Below, in pieces: positions 10,162 to 18,962 of a stretch of 64,000 nucleotides of DNA. The notes under the pieces were generated by a model. That model had not been told where the DNA came from and ran no database searches. It was given only the letters and a program-made list of their open reading frames with translations. The stretch is from an uncultured Prevotella sp. (lineage in GTDB: Bacteria; Bacteroidota; Bacteroidia; Bacteroidales; Bacteroidaceae), in assembly GCA_934230115.1 (NCBI GenBank), contig CAKQEI010000002.1, positions 5,642 to 69,641 of the forward strand. The letters are read 5' to 3'. A program made the position numbers and the translations under genes. Every line of letters starts with the position of its first letter. Within the stretch, counting starts at the first letter, position 1.

Positions 10162-11667
10162 ATGAGATTATCTATAATAACTTTCGCCCTCTTGTCGGCT
10201 ATGTCGGCAATGGCACAAGAGAATGCAACGGTGGATGTGAACGCACGCTACACCAAAGTGGTTACACCTGTCAACGGCAAGTATGAGTCGAAGCGTCCAC
10301 CTATGGCCGAGCGTCTGTTCACATCTGAAGCTGTGGAGAAGAAGATTAAGGAAGTGCAGAAACTGCTGAAGAACAATCCTAAACTCGCATGGATGTTTGC
10401 CAACTGCTATCCCAACACTCTTGAGAGCACCGTTCATTACCGCGAACTTGAGAATGGCGACGAGGACACATTCATCTATACCGGCGACATTCCTGCCATG
10501 TGGCTTCGCGACTCTGGCGCGCAAGTATGGCCCTACGTTGCTCTTGCCAACAAGGACGAAAAACTACGAAAGATGTTGCGCGGAGTTATTCTGCGACAAT
10601 TCAAATGTGTCAACATCGACCGCTATGCCAATGCCTACAACGATGGTGCCACGGGAGCCGGATGGCAGAACGACGGCACACAGATGAGGGCTGAGGTGTT
10701 TGAGCGCAAGTATGAGATAGACTCATTCTGCTACCCTATCCGCCTTGCTTATGAATATTGGAAGGTGACGGGCGACGACTCTGTCTTTGGCGACGAATGG
10801 ATGATGGCTATCGAGAACATCCTCAAGACATTCCATGAGCAGCAGCGCAAGGACGGCAAGAATCCCTATCAGTTCACACGTGTCACCGACCGTGCCTTCG
10901 ACACCGTTGGCTGGGGCGGTTATGGCGCACCCGTCAAACCAGTAGGCTTGATTGCATCAACATTCCGTCCTTCCGACGATGCCACTATCCTGCCGTTCCT
11001 TATCCCGTCCAACTTCATGGCGGTGACTTCAATGAACAAGGCTGCCGAGATATTGCGCCACTATGCAGAGACTGCCAACAAGCGCAAGAGTATAAGCGAG
11101 GACAAGAAGAACAAGGCATTGCAACTCGCCCAGCAATGCAGCGACCTTGCCAAGGAGGTGAAGTCGGCATTGCAGAAATATGCTGTCTACAACCATCCTA
11201 AGTATGGCAAGATTTACGCCTATGAGGTTGACGGCTTCGGCAACCATCTGTTGATGGACGACGCCAATGTGCCTTCACTCTTGGGTATGGGTTATTTGGG
11301 CGACGTGGATATGGACGACCCTATCTATCAGAACACACGCAAGTTTGTATGGAGCGAGGACAACCCTTGCTTCTTCAGCGGTAAGGCTGGCGAGGGTATT
11401 GGCGGTCCGCACGTCGGCAACAACATGCCTTGGCCTATGTCGATAATGATGAAATGCTTCACTACGAAGGACGACAACGAGATTCGCTGGTGCATGAAGA
11501 CTCTGCTCAACACCGATGCCGGCATGGGATTCATTCATGAGTCGTTCAACAAAGACGACGCTTCCAATTATACTCGTCCCTGGTTTGCATGGCAGAACAC
11601 GCTTTTCGGCGAATTGGTCATCAAACTTATCAACGACGGAAAGGCTGACTTGCTCAACAATCTCTAA
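10162..11667 (+). CDS. GH125 exo-alpha-1,6-mannosidase
   Basis: The 501-residue product has a signal peptide (about 1-18, ending AMA) followed by a GH125 (formerly DUF1237) alpha/alpha-barrel. Recognizable family stretches are GDIPAMWLRDSGAQVWPY, AGWQNDGTQMRAEVFE, RPSDDATILPFLIPSN (the Asp pair near 271-272 probably contains the general acid), SLLGMGYLG, and GFIHESFN near the end. GH125 enzymes remove alpha-1,6-linked mannose, the backbone linkage left after GH92 enzymes trim side branches, so the three-gene operon makes biochemical sense. No cytosolic mannose-metabolism gene or endo-mannanase is present. The gene is followed by a strong hairpin. Confidence 0.93.
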   Translation: MRLSIITFALLSAMSAMAQENATVDVNARYTKVVTPVNGKYESKRPPMAERLFTSEAVEKKIKEVQKLLKNNPKLAWMFANCYPNTLESTVHYRELENGDEDTFIYTGDIPAMWLRDSGAQVWPYVALANKDEKLRKMLRGVILRQFKCVNIDRYANAYNDGATGAGWQNDGTQMRAEVFERKYEIDSFCYPIRLAYEYWKVTGDDSVFGDEWMMAIENILKTFHEQQRKDGKNPYQFTRVTDRAFDTVGWGGYGAPVKPVGLIASTFRPSDDATILPFLIPSNFMAVTSMNKAAEILRHYAETANKRKSISEDKKNKALQLAQQCSDLAKEVKSALQKYAVYNHPKYGKIYAYEVDGFGNHLLMDDANVPSLLGMGYLGDVDMDDPIYQNTRKFVWSEDNPCFFSGKAGEGIGGPHVGNNMPWPMSIMMKCFTTKDDNEIRWCMKTLLNTDAGMGFIHESFNKDDASNYTRPWFAWQNTLFGELVIKLINDGKADLLNNL

Positions 11668-11705
11668 GGTAAAAGACAAACTCCTTTACCATAAAAGACA
11701 GTAAA

Positions 11706-11769
11706 GTAAAAACAATCGTCCATCAGCTGACAGACAAGCGTCTAACAGCTGATGGACGATTGTTTTTAC
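11706..11769 (+). terminator. Terminator after the mannosidase operon (24-bp perfect stem)
   Basis: Arms 11706-11729 and 11746-11769 are perfect reverse complements (24 bp) around a 16 nt loop, and the right arm carries a run of five T. It lies 38 nt after the GH125 stop. The stem contains CGTCCATCAGCTG, a word that recurs in an unrelated inverted repeat at 39538-39620. Confidence 0.8.
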
Positions 11770-11821
11770 GTATATTAGTATCTATTCTTAATAAACCGAC
11801 CTTTATCTCGGGATTTTTAGC

Positions 11822-11829
11822 TAAATTTG
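11822..11829 (+). promoter_or_regulatory. Candidate -7 element for the cytidylyltransferase operon
   Basis: TAAATTTG matches the Bacteroidota -7 consensus and lies 45 nt upstream of the ATG at 11875. The nearest -33-like sequence (TTTA at 11802) has a short 16 nt spacer. Confidence 0.45.
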
Positions 11830-11874
11830 TGGCATTATAATAATTACATGTATAACTCCTAAAAAACATAAGAT

Positions 11875-12594
11875 ATGGCTAACATTGCACTTTTGATTGC
11901 CGGAGGTTCCGGCAACAGAATGGGACAAGATATTCCTAAACAGTTCATGCACGTGGAGGGATGCCCTATCATCATACATACTATGCGCTGCTTCCAAACC
12001 CACCCCGACATCGACGCCATTGCCGTGGTTTGCCTCAAGGGATGGGAGACGGTGCTGCAAGCTTATGCCAACCAATTTAACATCGACAAACTGAAATGGA
12101 TTTTCCCTGGCGGCAAATCGGGCATGGAGTCTATCCACAACGGTATATACGGACTGAAGCAGGCGGGATGTAAGGACACCGACCTTGTGCTCATACACGA
12201 CTCTGTGCGACCTTTGCTCGGACAGGACATCATTAGCAGCAATATTGCCATCTGCAAAGCCTATGGTTATGCCATCACTGGCATCAAGTGTCGCGAGGCT
12301 ATTCTTGAAAGCGAGGACGGATTCTCTACTTCGGTGAGCATTCCGCGCGACAAGCTCATACGCACTCAGACTCCGCAGACTTTCTGCTTAGGCAACATCA
12401 TCAACATACACGAGGAGGCCAAGCAGAAGGGCATTGTGGACAGTGTTGCATCCTGCACTCTCATTGCCGAGGTGGGAGGATATGAAATGCACATTGTGCC
12501 TGGCTCGGAGAAGAACATCAAGATTACTACCGTGGAGGACCTTGAGATTCTGAAGGCACTGATGCACACAAGCAAGGACGAATGGCTGAAGTAA
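11875..12594 (+). CDS. IspD/TarI-like CTP-dependent cytidylyltransferase
   Basis: Nucleotidyltransferase of the IspD family, transferring CMP to a polyol phosphate. The 239 residues show the N-terminal CTP loop AGGSGNRMG with Arg15, PKQ with Lys22, HDSVRP with Asp109 and Arg112, TQTPQTF (165-170), and NIKITT with Lys216 near the C terminus. Housekeeping IspD makes CDP-methylerythritol for isoprenoids; close relatives TarI and Bcs1 make CDP-ribitol. The next two genes are an NDP-sugar SDR (12 nt spacer) and a LicD transferase. This context favours a surface-glycan CDP-polyol role over isoprenoid synthesis, but if no other ispD exists in the genome it could be IspD itself. No membrane segment is seen. 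Confidence 0.85.
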   Translation: MANIALLIAGGSGNRMGQDIPKQFMHVEGCPIIIHTMRCFQTHPDIDAIAVVCLKGWETVLQAYANQFNIDKLKWIFPGGKSGMESIHNGIYGLKQAGCKDTDLVLIHDSVRPLLGQDIISSNIAICKAYGYAITGIKCREAILESEDGFSTSVSIPRDKLIRTQTPQTFCLGNIINIHEEAKQKGIVDSVASCTLIAEVGGYEMHIVPGSEKNIKITTVEDLEILKALMHTSKDEWLK

Positions 12595-12606
12595 TATTTA
12601 TAGCTT

Positions 12607-13635
12607 ATGACTTACGAAGATGACATACGGGCGGTAGCTACTCTCGACATACCTTGGGAGAAACTCAGCGGCTGCAACATTCTCATAACTGGAGCCACGG
12701 GACTTATAGGCTCTTGTCTGGTAGACGTGCTCATGTCGCGGAAAAACAAGGCTTATAATGTCTATGCGGCAGGAAGAAACGAGGAGAGGGCCATGCGGAA
12801 ATTCAAGAAATATGCCGACGACAAAGCTTTCCATTTCGTAAAATACGACGTCACAGAACCGTTAACTGGCGATACCTGCTTCCATTACATCATTCATGCA
12901 GCAAGCAACGCAAGCCCAAACTTCTTTGCCAATAATCCTGTGGAGGTAATCAAGGCTAACATCTATGGTGTGAGCAATCTTATGGACTATGGACTGTGCC
13001 ACGGTACACTGCGTTTTCTCTTTGTCTCTTCTGGCGAAGTGTATGGCGAGGGTGACGGACGTGTGTTCACCGAAGACTACAGCGGCTATGTCAACCCCAC
13101 TTCTCCACGCTCTTGCTATCCTTCGAGCAAGCGTGCCGCCGAAACTCTTTGCGTGTCCTATGCTGAGGAATATGGTATGCAGACTGTCATTGCCCGACCT
13201 TGCCACACTTATGGACCAGGCTTTACGGAAGACGACAACCGTGTGTACGCCCAGTTCATTAGAAATGTTCTCGCTGGCGAGGACATAGTGATGAAAAGCA
13301 CGGGCGAGCAGTTCCGTTCATGGTGCTATGTGGTTGACTGTGCTGCTGCATTGCTCTACATCTTGCTAAAGGGAGAAAACGGTCATGCCTACAACATTGC
13401 CGACGAGAGCTCTAACATAACCATTAAGCAATTGGCTGAGATGATAGCAAGCACGGGAGGCAAAAAGGTTATTAGGGAGATTCCTTCGGATGCTGAGCAA
13501 AAGGGTTTCAATGTGGTGAAGAAATCAGTCTACTCCACTGACAAACTGAAGGACTTGGGATGGAAAGTAGAGGGAACTATGGAGGAGAAGATTAAAAGGA
13601 CTATAGAAAAAAATATCTCAGCTAATTTCTGTTAA
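12607..13635 (+). CDS. NAD-dependent epimerase/dehydratase (extended SDR)
   Basis: Extended short-chain dehydrogenase/reductase of 342 residues. The Rossmann nucleotide motif GATGLIG has glycines 29, 32 and 35. FVSSGEVYG (139-147) supplies the Ser, and SCYPSSK supplies the Tyr171-x3-Lys175 catalytic pair. The C-terminal half has the RPCHTYGPG and nucleotide-sugar-binding features of UDP-glucuronate decarboxylase and NDP-hexose dehydratase/epimerase enzymes. It is not the MDR-type TarJ reductase, so it is more likely to act on an NDP-sugar than on ribulose 5-phosphate. It sits between the cytidylyltransferase and LicD genes in one direction, consistent with one surface-glycan pathway. The exact substrate cannot be read from the sequence. 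Confidence 0.87.
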   Translation: MTYEDDIRAVATLDIPWEKLSGCNILITGATGLIGSCLVDVLMSRKNKAYNVYAAGRNEERAMRKFKKYADDKAFHFVKYDVTEPLTGDTCFHYIIHAASNASPNFFANNPVEVIKANIYGVSNLMDYGLCHGTLRFLFVSSGEVYGEGDGRVFTEDYSGYVNPTSPRSCYPSSKRAAETLCVSYAEEYGMQTVIARPCHTYGPGFTEDDNRVYAQFIRNVLAGEDIVMKSTGEQFRSWCYVVDCAAALLYILLKGENGHAYNIADESSNITIKQLAEMIASTGGKKVIREIPSDAEQKGFNVVKKSVYSTDKLKDLGWKVEGTMEEKIKRTIEKNISANFC

Positions 13636-13721
13636 TTACTGGCTAAGTCCAAACTTCCTCTAACTCCTTTTCTGACACACCCTCACGTATATATATATAT
13701 AATGTATAAGAAAAACAGACA

Positions 13722-14525
13722 ATGAATTACTTAGAAGAATTTAAGAATAAGCAGTTGCGACGCGCCCAACTCAAGCAGCTAAGTATTCTTGAGGAGATAG
13801 CACGCATCTGCGACAAACACGACATAAAATACTGGCTCGACGGTGGCACCATGCTTGGAGCCGTGCGCCACAAAGGTTTCATTCCTTGGGACGACGACAT
13901 TGACATTGCCATGACCGAGGAGGATGCCAACCGATTTGCCGAGATTGCTCCTAAGGAGCTGCCCGAAGGACTTGTGCTGCAAACACCCGAAACCGAGGAG
14001 ACACGCGAACCTATCATGAAGGTGCGCGACCTCAACTCATTCTACGTAGAGGGCAACGAGGATTTCTCGCTACCCTACTCCAAGGGGCTCTTTGTCGACA
14101 TATTCCCAATGATTAGCTATCCCAACGTGTCGCGTAAATTCTGCAAGAAATATGGCAGGAACATGTCGAAGTGCTACTCCATACTCCACCACTCGCACAA
14201 ATACTCATGGAGAGCCGTTGCGGAGTTCTTCTATTTCGGAGCTAAGTATCTTCATAGCAAGCTGATGTGGAAGATAGCCTTCGCCACTCATAAGTGCGAC
14301 CATATCTCCAACCGCCTCATCAACAACGGCTACGGTGTGATGCACCATAAGGACACGGTGTTTCCGCTGTCAACCATCGAGTTTGAAGGTAAGACGTTCT
14401 CTGCCCCACACGACCCTCACACCTTCCTTACTAATATATATGGCAACTACATGCAGATTCCACCGAAAGAGAAACAAGTGGTGCATTCGGTGTTTATTAT
14501 GCCTGAATTGTTCGAGGAGCATTGA
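13722..14525 (+). CDS. LicD-family phosphotransferase
   Basis: 267-residue member of the LicD/fukutin nucleotidyltransferase-fold family. These enzymes move a phosphorylated alcohol (phosphocholine, or ribitol phosphate in the FKTN/FKRP branch) from a CDP carrier onto a glycan. The defining N-terminal region is present: DGGTMLGAVRHKGFIPWDDD followed by IDIAM (about residues 41-66), with metal-binding Asp residues. There is no signal peptide or clear membrane segment, so it probably acts on the cytoplasmic face on a lipid-linked glycan. It is the last gene of the cytidylyltransferase-SDR-licD unit, 86 nt after the SDR, and is followed by a strong shared terminator. The donor (CDP-polyol from the first gene) is inferred from context. 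Confidence 0.88.
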   Translation: MNYLEEFKNKQLRRAQLKQLSILEEIARICDKHDIKYWLDGGTMLGAVRHKGFIPWDDDIDIAMTEEDANRFAEIAPKELPEGLVLQTPETEETREPIMKVRDLNSFYVEGNEDFSLPYSKGLFVDIFPMISYPNVSRKFCKKYGRNMSKCYSILHHSHKYSWRAVAEFFYFGAKYLHSKLMWKIAFATHKCDHISNRLINNGYGVMHHKDTVFPLSTIEFEGKTFSAPHDPHTFLTNIYGNYMQIPPKEKQVVHSVFIMPELFEEH

Positions 14526-14532
14526 TGATAAC

Positions 14533-14588
14533 AAAAACGGCAACATCGCATAGCGTTTAAATTCTCACTATGCGATGTTGCCGTTTTT
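14533..14588. terminator. Bidirectional terminator between licD and recQ
   Basis: Perfect 21-bp stem (14533-14553 with 14568-14588) and a 14 nt loop, with A5 and T5 at the outer ends. It works in both orientations between convergent genes whose stops lie 8 nt and 7 nt away. Confidence 0.85.
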
Positions 14589-14595
14589 ATTCAAT

Positions 14596-16773
14596 TTAGT
14601 TTGCTTGTTCCGAAAGGAACTTTATCCTCACAAATCTTATTTCATTCTCCGTATAGTCGCCGCCAAGCTCGTCCATAGCGTCGTCTATATCGTCGGTCTC
14701 CGACTCACGGAAGTATTCGTAGATGTCGTCCACCTGGTCTTCGTCCATCACGTCCTCAAGGAAGTAATCGATGTTCACCTTAGTGCCAGAATAGACAATA
14801 GCATCTATCTCATCGAGCAAATCCTCGAAATCGAGGTTTAGGGCGCGGGCTATATCGTCGAGTGGCATACGGCGGTCGAGATAGCCTATTATCTTCACCT
14901 TGGTCATAGAGTCCTTGGCCACAGTGCGCACAAACATCTCTTCAGGACGCTCTATCTCGTTGTCCTCGCAGTAGCGTTTGATGAGCTGGCAGAACTCCTT
15001 GCCATAGCGGCGAGCCTTGCCCACACCTACGCCTTGGATGTTGCGCAGTTCCTCTACCGACACCGGATAGAGTGTTGCCATCTGCTCAAGCGATATGTCC
15101 TGAAAGATGACATAGCCAGGCAGAGAGAGTTTTTTGGCAGTCTTGCGGCGCAAGTCCTGAAGCATACTGTAGAGCGTTGGGTCGAGTGCCGAAGCTCCGT
15201 GCTCCTCGCTCTCTTCTTCCATCTGCTCTGTGAAGTCGGTATCCTCAACATAGGTGAAGTCGACAGGATTTTTTATGAATCGTCGGCCTGCTGCCGTCAC
15301 CTTAAGCAGTCCATAGCTTTCTATGTCTTTAAGGATATAGCCTGCTATCATACCCTGACGGATAACGGGGTTCCATGTCTTTGGCGGCATGTCCTCGCCC
15401 ATACCAAACTCCTCAAGCTGTTCGTGGTGGTGCGACACTATATCGTCGGTGGCACGACCCTTGATGAAGTCTACCAAATAGTCCTGGCGGAAACCTTCCT
15501 TCATGGCAAGTATGGAGCGCAACACTATGAGCAAGGCTTCCTTGCCCTCGCGCTTCACCTTAGGATGTCGGCAGTTGTCGCAGTTGCCACAGTTGTCCTT
15601 GGTATATTCCTCGCCGAAATAGTGCAGCAGCACCTTGCGGCGGCACATAGAGCTCTCGGCATAGGCTGCTGTCTCCTGCAACAGTTGTCTGCCAATGTCC
15701 TGCTCAGCCACAGGCTTGCCCTCCATAAACTTCTCAAGTTTCTGCAAGTCCTTGTATGAGTAGAAGGCAATACATATTCCCTCGCCACCGTCGCGTCCGG
15801 CACGTCCGGTCTCCTGATAGTAGCCTTCAAGACTCTTAGGAATGTCGTAGTGTATGACGAAGCGCACATCGGGCTTGTCGATGCCCATGCCAAAGGCTAT
15901 GGTTGCCACAATCACGTCGATGCGCTCCATGAGGAAGTCGTCTTGAGTCTGCGAGCGTGTGGCAGAGTCAAGACCTGCATGGTAAGGAGCCGCCTTTATG
16001 TCGTTGGCCTTAAGCACGGCTGCAAGTTCCTCCACCTTCTTGCGCGATATGCAATAAACGATGCCACTCTTGCCAGGGTGCTGTTTCACAAACTTAATAA
16101 TCTGCTTGTCGATGTCCTTGGTCTTCTGGCGCACCTCGTAGTAAAGGTTGGGGCGGTTGAAAGAGCTTTTAAACTCATGGGCGTTCATTATGCCAAGACT
16201 CTTCTTTATGTCCATGCGCACCTTGTCGGTGGCAGTGGCAGTGAGTGCAATGACGGGAGCCACACCTATCTTCTGTATTGTAGGGCGCAGGTTGCGGTAC
16301 TCAGGTCGGAAGTCATGTCCCCACTCCGAGATACAGTGAGCCTCGTCGATGGCATAGAAAGATATTTTGAATGAGCGGAAGAACCCAAGGTTGTCCTCCT
16401 TGTTAAGCGATTCGGGAGCCACATAAAGTAGTTTGGTGCGACCTTCGCGCACGTCCTTATACACCTGCTGTATGGCTGCCTTGTTGAGCGAGGAGTTGAG
16501 ATAGTGGGCTACACCACTCTCCTCGCTGAGTCCATTGATGACATCCACCTGGTTCTTCATCAATGCTATAAGTGGCGATATCACAATCGCCGTGCCTTCC
16601 ATTATCAGCGACGGCAACTGATAGCACAGACTCTTGCCGCCACCAGTTGGCATTAGCACAAAGGTGTCGTTGCCAGAAAGCAGGTTGCGTATGATTGCCT
16701 CTTGCTCGCCCTTGAAGGAATCGAAGCCGAAGTAATGCTTCAGTTGTTCGTTGAGGTTAATTGTCCCAGTCAT
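14596..16773 (-). CDS. recQ: ATP-dependent DNA helicase RecQ
   Basis: 3'-5' DNA helicase acting in recombination and fork repair. The 725 residues show Walker A MPTGGGKS (41-48), DEAHCISEWGHDFR (motif II region, about 139), helicase C-terminal motifs with GRAGRDG, and a zinc-binding cluster (CRRKVLLHYFGE then CGNCDNC). An RQC winged domain follows, then an HRDC-type domain (about 530-605, with LPGYVIFQDISLEQMA). A 120-residue acidic C-terminal extension follows HRDC. It lies downstream of clpP-clpX in the same direction with a 167 nt gap. That gap holds a loose inverted repeat (16827-16836 with 16882-16891) but no promoter I can identify. Confidence 0.96.
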   Translation of the reverse strand: MTGTINLNEQLKHYFGFDSFKGEQEAIIRNLLSGNDTFVLMPTGGGKSLCYQLPSLIMEGTAIVISPLIALMKNQVDVINGLSEESGVAHYLNSSLNKAAIQQVYKDVREGRTKLLYVAPESLNKEDNLGFFRSFKISFYAIDEAHCISEWGHDFRPEYRNLRPTIQKIGVAPVIALTATATDKVRMDIKKSLGIMNAHEFKSSFNRPNLYYEVRQKTKDIDKQIIKFVKQHPGKSGIVYCISRKKVEELAAVLKANDIKAAPYHAGLDSATRSQTQDDFLMERIDVIVATIAFGMGIDKPDVRFVIHYDIPKSLEGYYQETGRAGRDGGEGICIAFYSYKDLQKLEKFMEGKPVAEQDIGRQLLQETAAYAESSMCRRKVLLHYFGEEYTKDNCGNCDNCRHPKVKREGKEALLIVLRSILAMKEGFRQDYLVDFIKGRATDDIVSHHHEQLEEFGMGEDMPPKTWNPVIRQGMIAGYILKDIESYGLLKVTAAGRRFIKNPVDFTYVEDTDFTEQMEEESEEHGASALDPTLYSMLQDLRRKTAKKLSLPGYVIFQDISLEQMATLYPVSVEELRNIQGVGVGKARRYGKEFCQLIKRYCEDNEIERPEEMFVRTVAKDSMTKVKIIGYLDRRMPLDDIARALNLDFEDLLDEIDAIVYSGTKVNIDYFLEDVMDEDQVDDIYEYFRESETDDIDDAMDELGGDYTENEIRFVRIKFLSEQAN

Positions 16774-16940
16774 AGTAGTAAGATTTAATTCTATTAGAAC
16801 TTAAAGAAACTCTTGAAGCAGAAAGGTTGAAGCCATAAACCTTATTCTTAATCGTCCTACTGTTTAGGCATAAACAAGACCATGGCTTCAAATTCTCCCT
16901 CTTCATTGTTTCTTCAAATCCTTCACATGCTAAAACTTGA

Positions 16941-18170
16941 TTATTTCAAGTGTGACTTCTCAAGCTGCTGCTCGGCATACTCGCGTGTCACAGTGAACTC
17001 GTCCACCTTCTTCGACGGCACCTCAAACATGGCATCCATCACGATGGATTCCACGATAGAGCGGAGTCCACGTGCTCCAAGCTTGTATTCCACTGCCTTG
17101 TCTACGATGAAGTCAAGAGCCTCTTCGGTGATGTCGAGCTTTATGCCGTCCATCTCGAAGAGTTTCTTATACTGCTTCACGATAGAGTTCTTCGGCTCTA
17201 TAAGGATGCGGCGCAATGCTTCACGGTCGAGCGGATTGAGATAGGTGAGCACCGGCAGACGTCCGATAATCTCGGGTATGAGTCCGAACGACTTGAGGTC
17301 CTGCGGCAATATATACTTCATGAGGTCGCCCTTGTCAATGTTGCGAGCGTTCTTCACCGAGTTGAATCCTACGGTGTGGGCATTGAGTCGCTGTGCTATC
17401 TTACGCTCGATACCGTCGAAGGCACCACCACAGATGAACAGAATGTTGCGTGTGTCCACATGAATGTAGTCCTGGTCGGGATGCTTGCGTCCTCCCTTTG
17501 GCGGCACGTTCACCATTGTTCCCTCAAGGAGCTTGAGCAAGCCCTGCTGCACACCCTCGCCGCTCACGTCGCGTGTGATGCTTGGGTTGTCGGCCTTGCG
17601 TGCTATCTTGTCTATCTCGTCGATGAAGACAATGCCGCGCTCGGCGGCTGCCACATCGTAGTCTGACACCTGAAGGAGTCGTGAGAGAATGCTCTCCACG
17701 TCCTCGCCCACATAGCCAGCTTCTGTGAACACAGTGGCATCGACTATGGTGAACGGCACCTTGAGCAGCTTTGCTATGGTGCGTGCGAGCAGAGTCTTGC
17801 CGGTTCCGGTAGAGCCTACCATAATGATGTTGCTCTTCTCTATCTCCACACCTGCGTCGTCGACAGGCTGTGCGAGTCGCTTATAGTGGTTGTAGACAGC
17901 CACCGAGAGGTATTTCTTAGCCTCATCCTGGCCGATGATATATTCGTCAAGATATTCCTTTATCTCTGTTGGCTTGGGCACTTTGGTCAGCTCCACGTCG
18001 AATCCGTTGCGGCGTTTGCGCTTGGCGGCGTCCGGACCAATTCCTGCCTCAACAACAATCTGGTAGGCCTGCTGTGCGCACTGGTCGCAAATGAAGCCGT
18101 TAAGACCTGTTATGATGAAGTTGACATCCTTTTCTGCTCTTCCGCAGAAACTGCATACTTTCTTTGGCAT
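16941..18170 (-). CDS. clpX: ATP-dependent protease ATPase subunit ClpX
   Basis: AAA+ unfoldase that feeds substrates to ClpP. The start is set at the ATG giving [11 protein letters not shown], because the N-terminal zinc-binding domain begins there (Cys6, Cys9, Cys28, Cys31); upstream in-frame codons overlap the clpP end and do not look like ClpX. The 409 residues include Walker A GSTGTGKT, Walker B ([11 protein letters not shown]), the GYVGEDVE pore loop, sensor regions, and the [13 protein letters not shown] and [10 protein letters not shown] stretches. It begins 17 nt after the clpP stop, so the two subunits are co-transcribed. Confidence 0.97.
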   Translation of the reverse strand: MPKKVCSFCGRAEKDVNFIITGLNGFICDQCAQQAYQIVVEAGIGPDAAKRKRRNGFDVELTKVPKPTEIKEYLDEYIIGQDEAKKYLSVAVYNHYKRLAQPVDDAGVEIEKSNIIMVGSTGTGKTLLARTIAKLLKVPFTIVDATVFTEAGYVGEDVESILSRLLQVSDYDVAAAERGIVFIDEIDKIARKADNPSITRDVSGEGVQQGLLKLLEGTMVNVPPKGGRKHPDQDYIHVDTRNILFICGGAFDGIERKIAQRLNAHTVGFNSVKNARNIDKGDLMKYILPQDLKSFGLIPEIIGRLPVLTYLNPLDREALRRILIEPKNSIVKQYKKLFEMDGIKLDITEEALDFIVDKAVEYKLGARGLRSIVESIVMDAMFEVPSKKVDEFTVTREYAEQQLEKSHLK

Positions 18171-18187
18171 TGTTCTTCTCTCTTTCC

Positions 18188-18853
18188 TTACTTCTTTCTT
18201 GTCATTACCTGGTCGATCATTCCATACTCCTTGGCTTCCTCGGCTGTCATCCAATAGTTGCGGTCGGAGTCGGCCCACACCTTGTCAAACGGAGTATGCG
18301 AGTGGTCGGAGATGATGGTGTAGAGTTCCTTCTTGAACTTCTGTATCTCGCGAGCCTCAATCTCGATGTCCGATGCCTGACCCTGCACACCACCGAGCGG
18401 CTGATGTATCATCACGCGGCTGTGCTTAAGTGCATAGCGCTTGCCTTCCTGGCCTGCCACGAGCAGCACTGCGCCCATAGAGGCAGCCATGCCAGTACAC
18501 ATGGTCGACACGTCGCTGCTGATGAACTGCATTGTGTCGTAGATGGCAAGACCGGCTGTCACGCTACCGCCGGGAGAGTTGATGTATATTGAGATGTCCT
18601 TGCCCGAATCTATTGAGTCGAGATAGAGCAGCTGTGCGCAGATGGTATTGGCTGTATAGTCGTTGATTTCGGTTCCGAGGAAGATGATGCGGTCCATCAT
18701 CAAGCGCGAGAACACGTCCATTTGTGTCACATTGAGCTGGCGCTCCTCAAGTATATAAGGGTTGAGGTACTGAGCCTGAGCCTTCATTACGTCGTCTAAT
18801 GCCAAGCCGTTCATACCGAGATGTCCGGTAGCATATTTTCTAAAGTCGTTCAT
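18188..18853 (-). CDS. clpP: ATP-dependent Clp protease proteolytic subunit ClpP
   Basis: Serine protease that assembles as a double heptamer and degrades proteins unfolded by ClpX. The catalytic triad is visible in the 221 residues: Ser125 in GMAASMGA, His150 in MIHQPLGG, and an Asp near 197 in DSDRNYWM. An N-terminal region of about 30 residues precedes the mature fold and may be a propeptide. It is first in clpP-clpX(-recQ). Trigger factor, often next to clpP, is absent here; the upstream neighbour is a ROK-family gene. Confidence 0.97.
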   Translation of the reverse strand: MNDFRKYATGHLGMNGLALDDVMKAQAQYLNPYILEERQLNVTQMDVFSRLMMDRIIFLGTEINDYTANTICAQLLYLDSIDSGKDISIYINSPGGSVTAGLAIYDTMQFISSDVSTMCTGMAASMGAVLLVAGQEGKRYALKHSRVMIHQPLGGVQGQASDIEIEAREIQKFKKELYTIISDHSHTPFDKVWADSDRNYWMTAEEAKEYGMIDQVMTRKK

Positions 18854-18883
18854 ATTTTGTTGAGTGTTTTTGTTTCCTTTCTA

Positions 18884-18891
18884 CAAAGATA
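18884..18891 (-). promoter_or_regulatory. Candidate -7 element for clpP
   Basis: The minus strand reads TATCTTTG, matching TAnnTTTG, 30 nt upstream of the clpP ATG. A CTTG 16 nt further upstream is only a weak -33 candidate. Confidence 0.45.
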
Positions 18892-18962
18892 CAAAAAAAG
18901 TGGATAACAAGCGTTATTTGTTTCTTTTTTTTTACTTGCCACCAGACAATGGCTCCTTATCT

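Noticed and set aside
18171-18278. N-terminal extension of ClpX by 36 residues
   Set aside because: It overlaps the end of clpP, has no ClpX homology, and the zinc-binding domain starts at the internal ATG.
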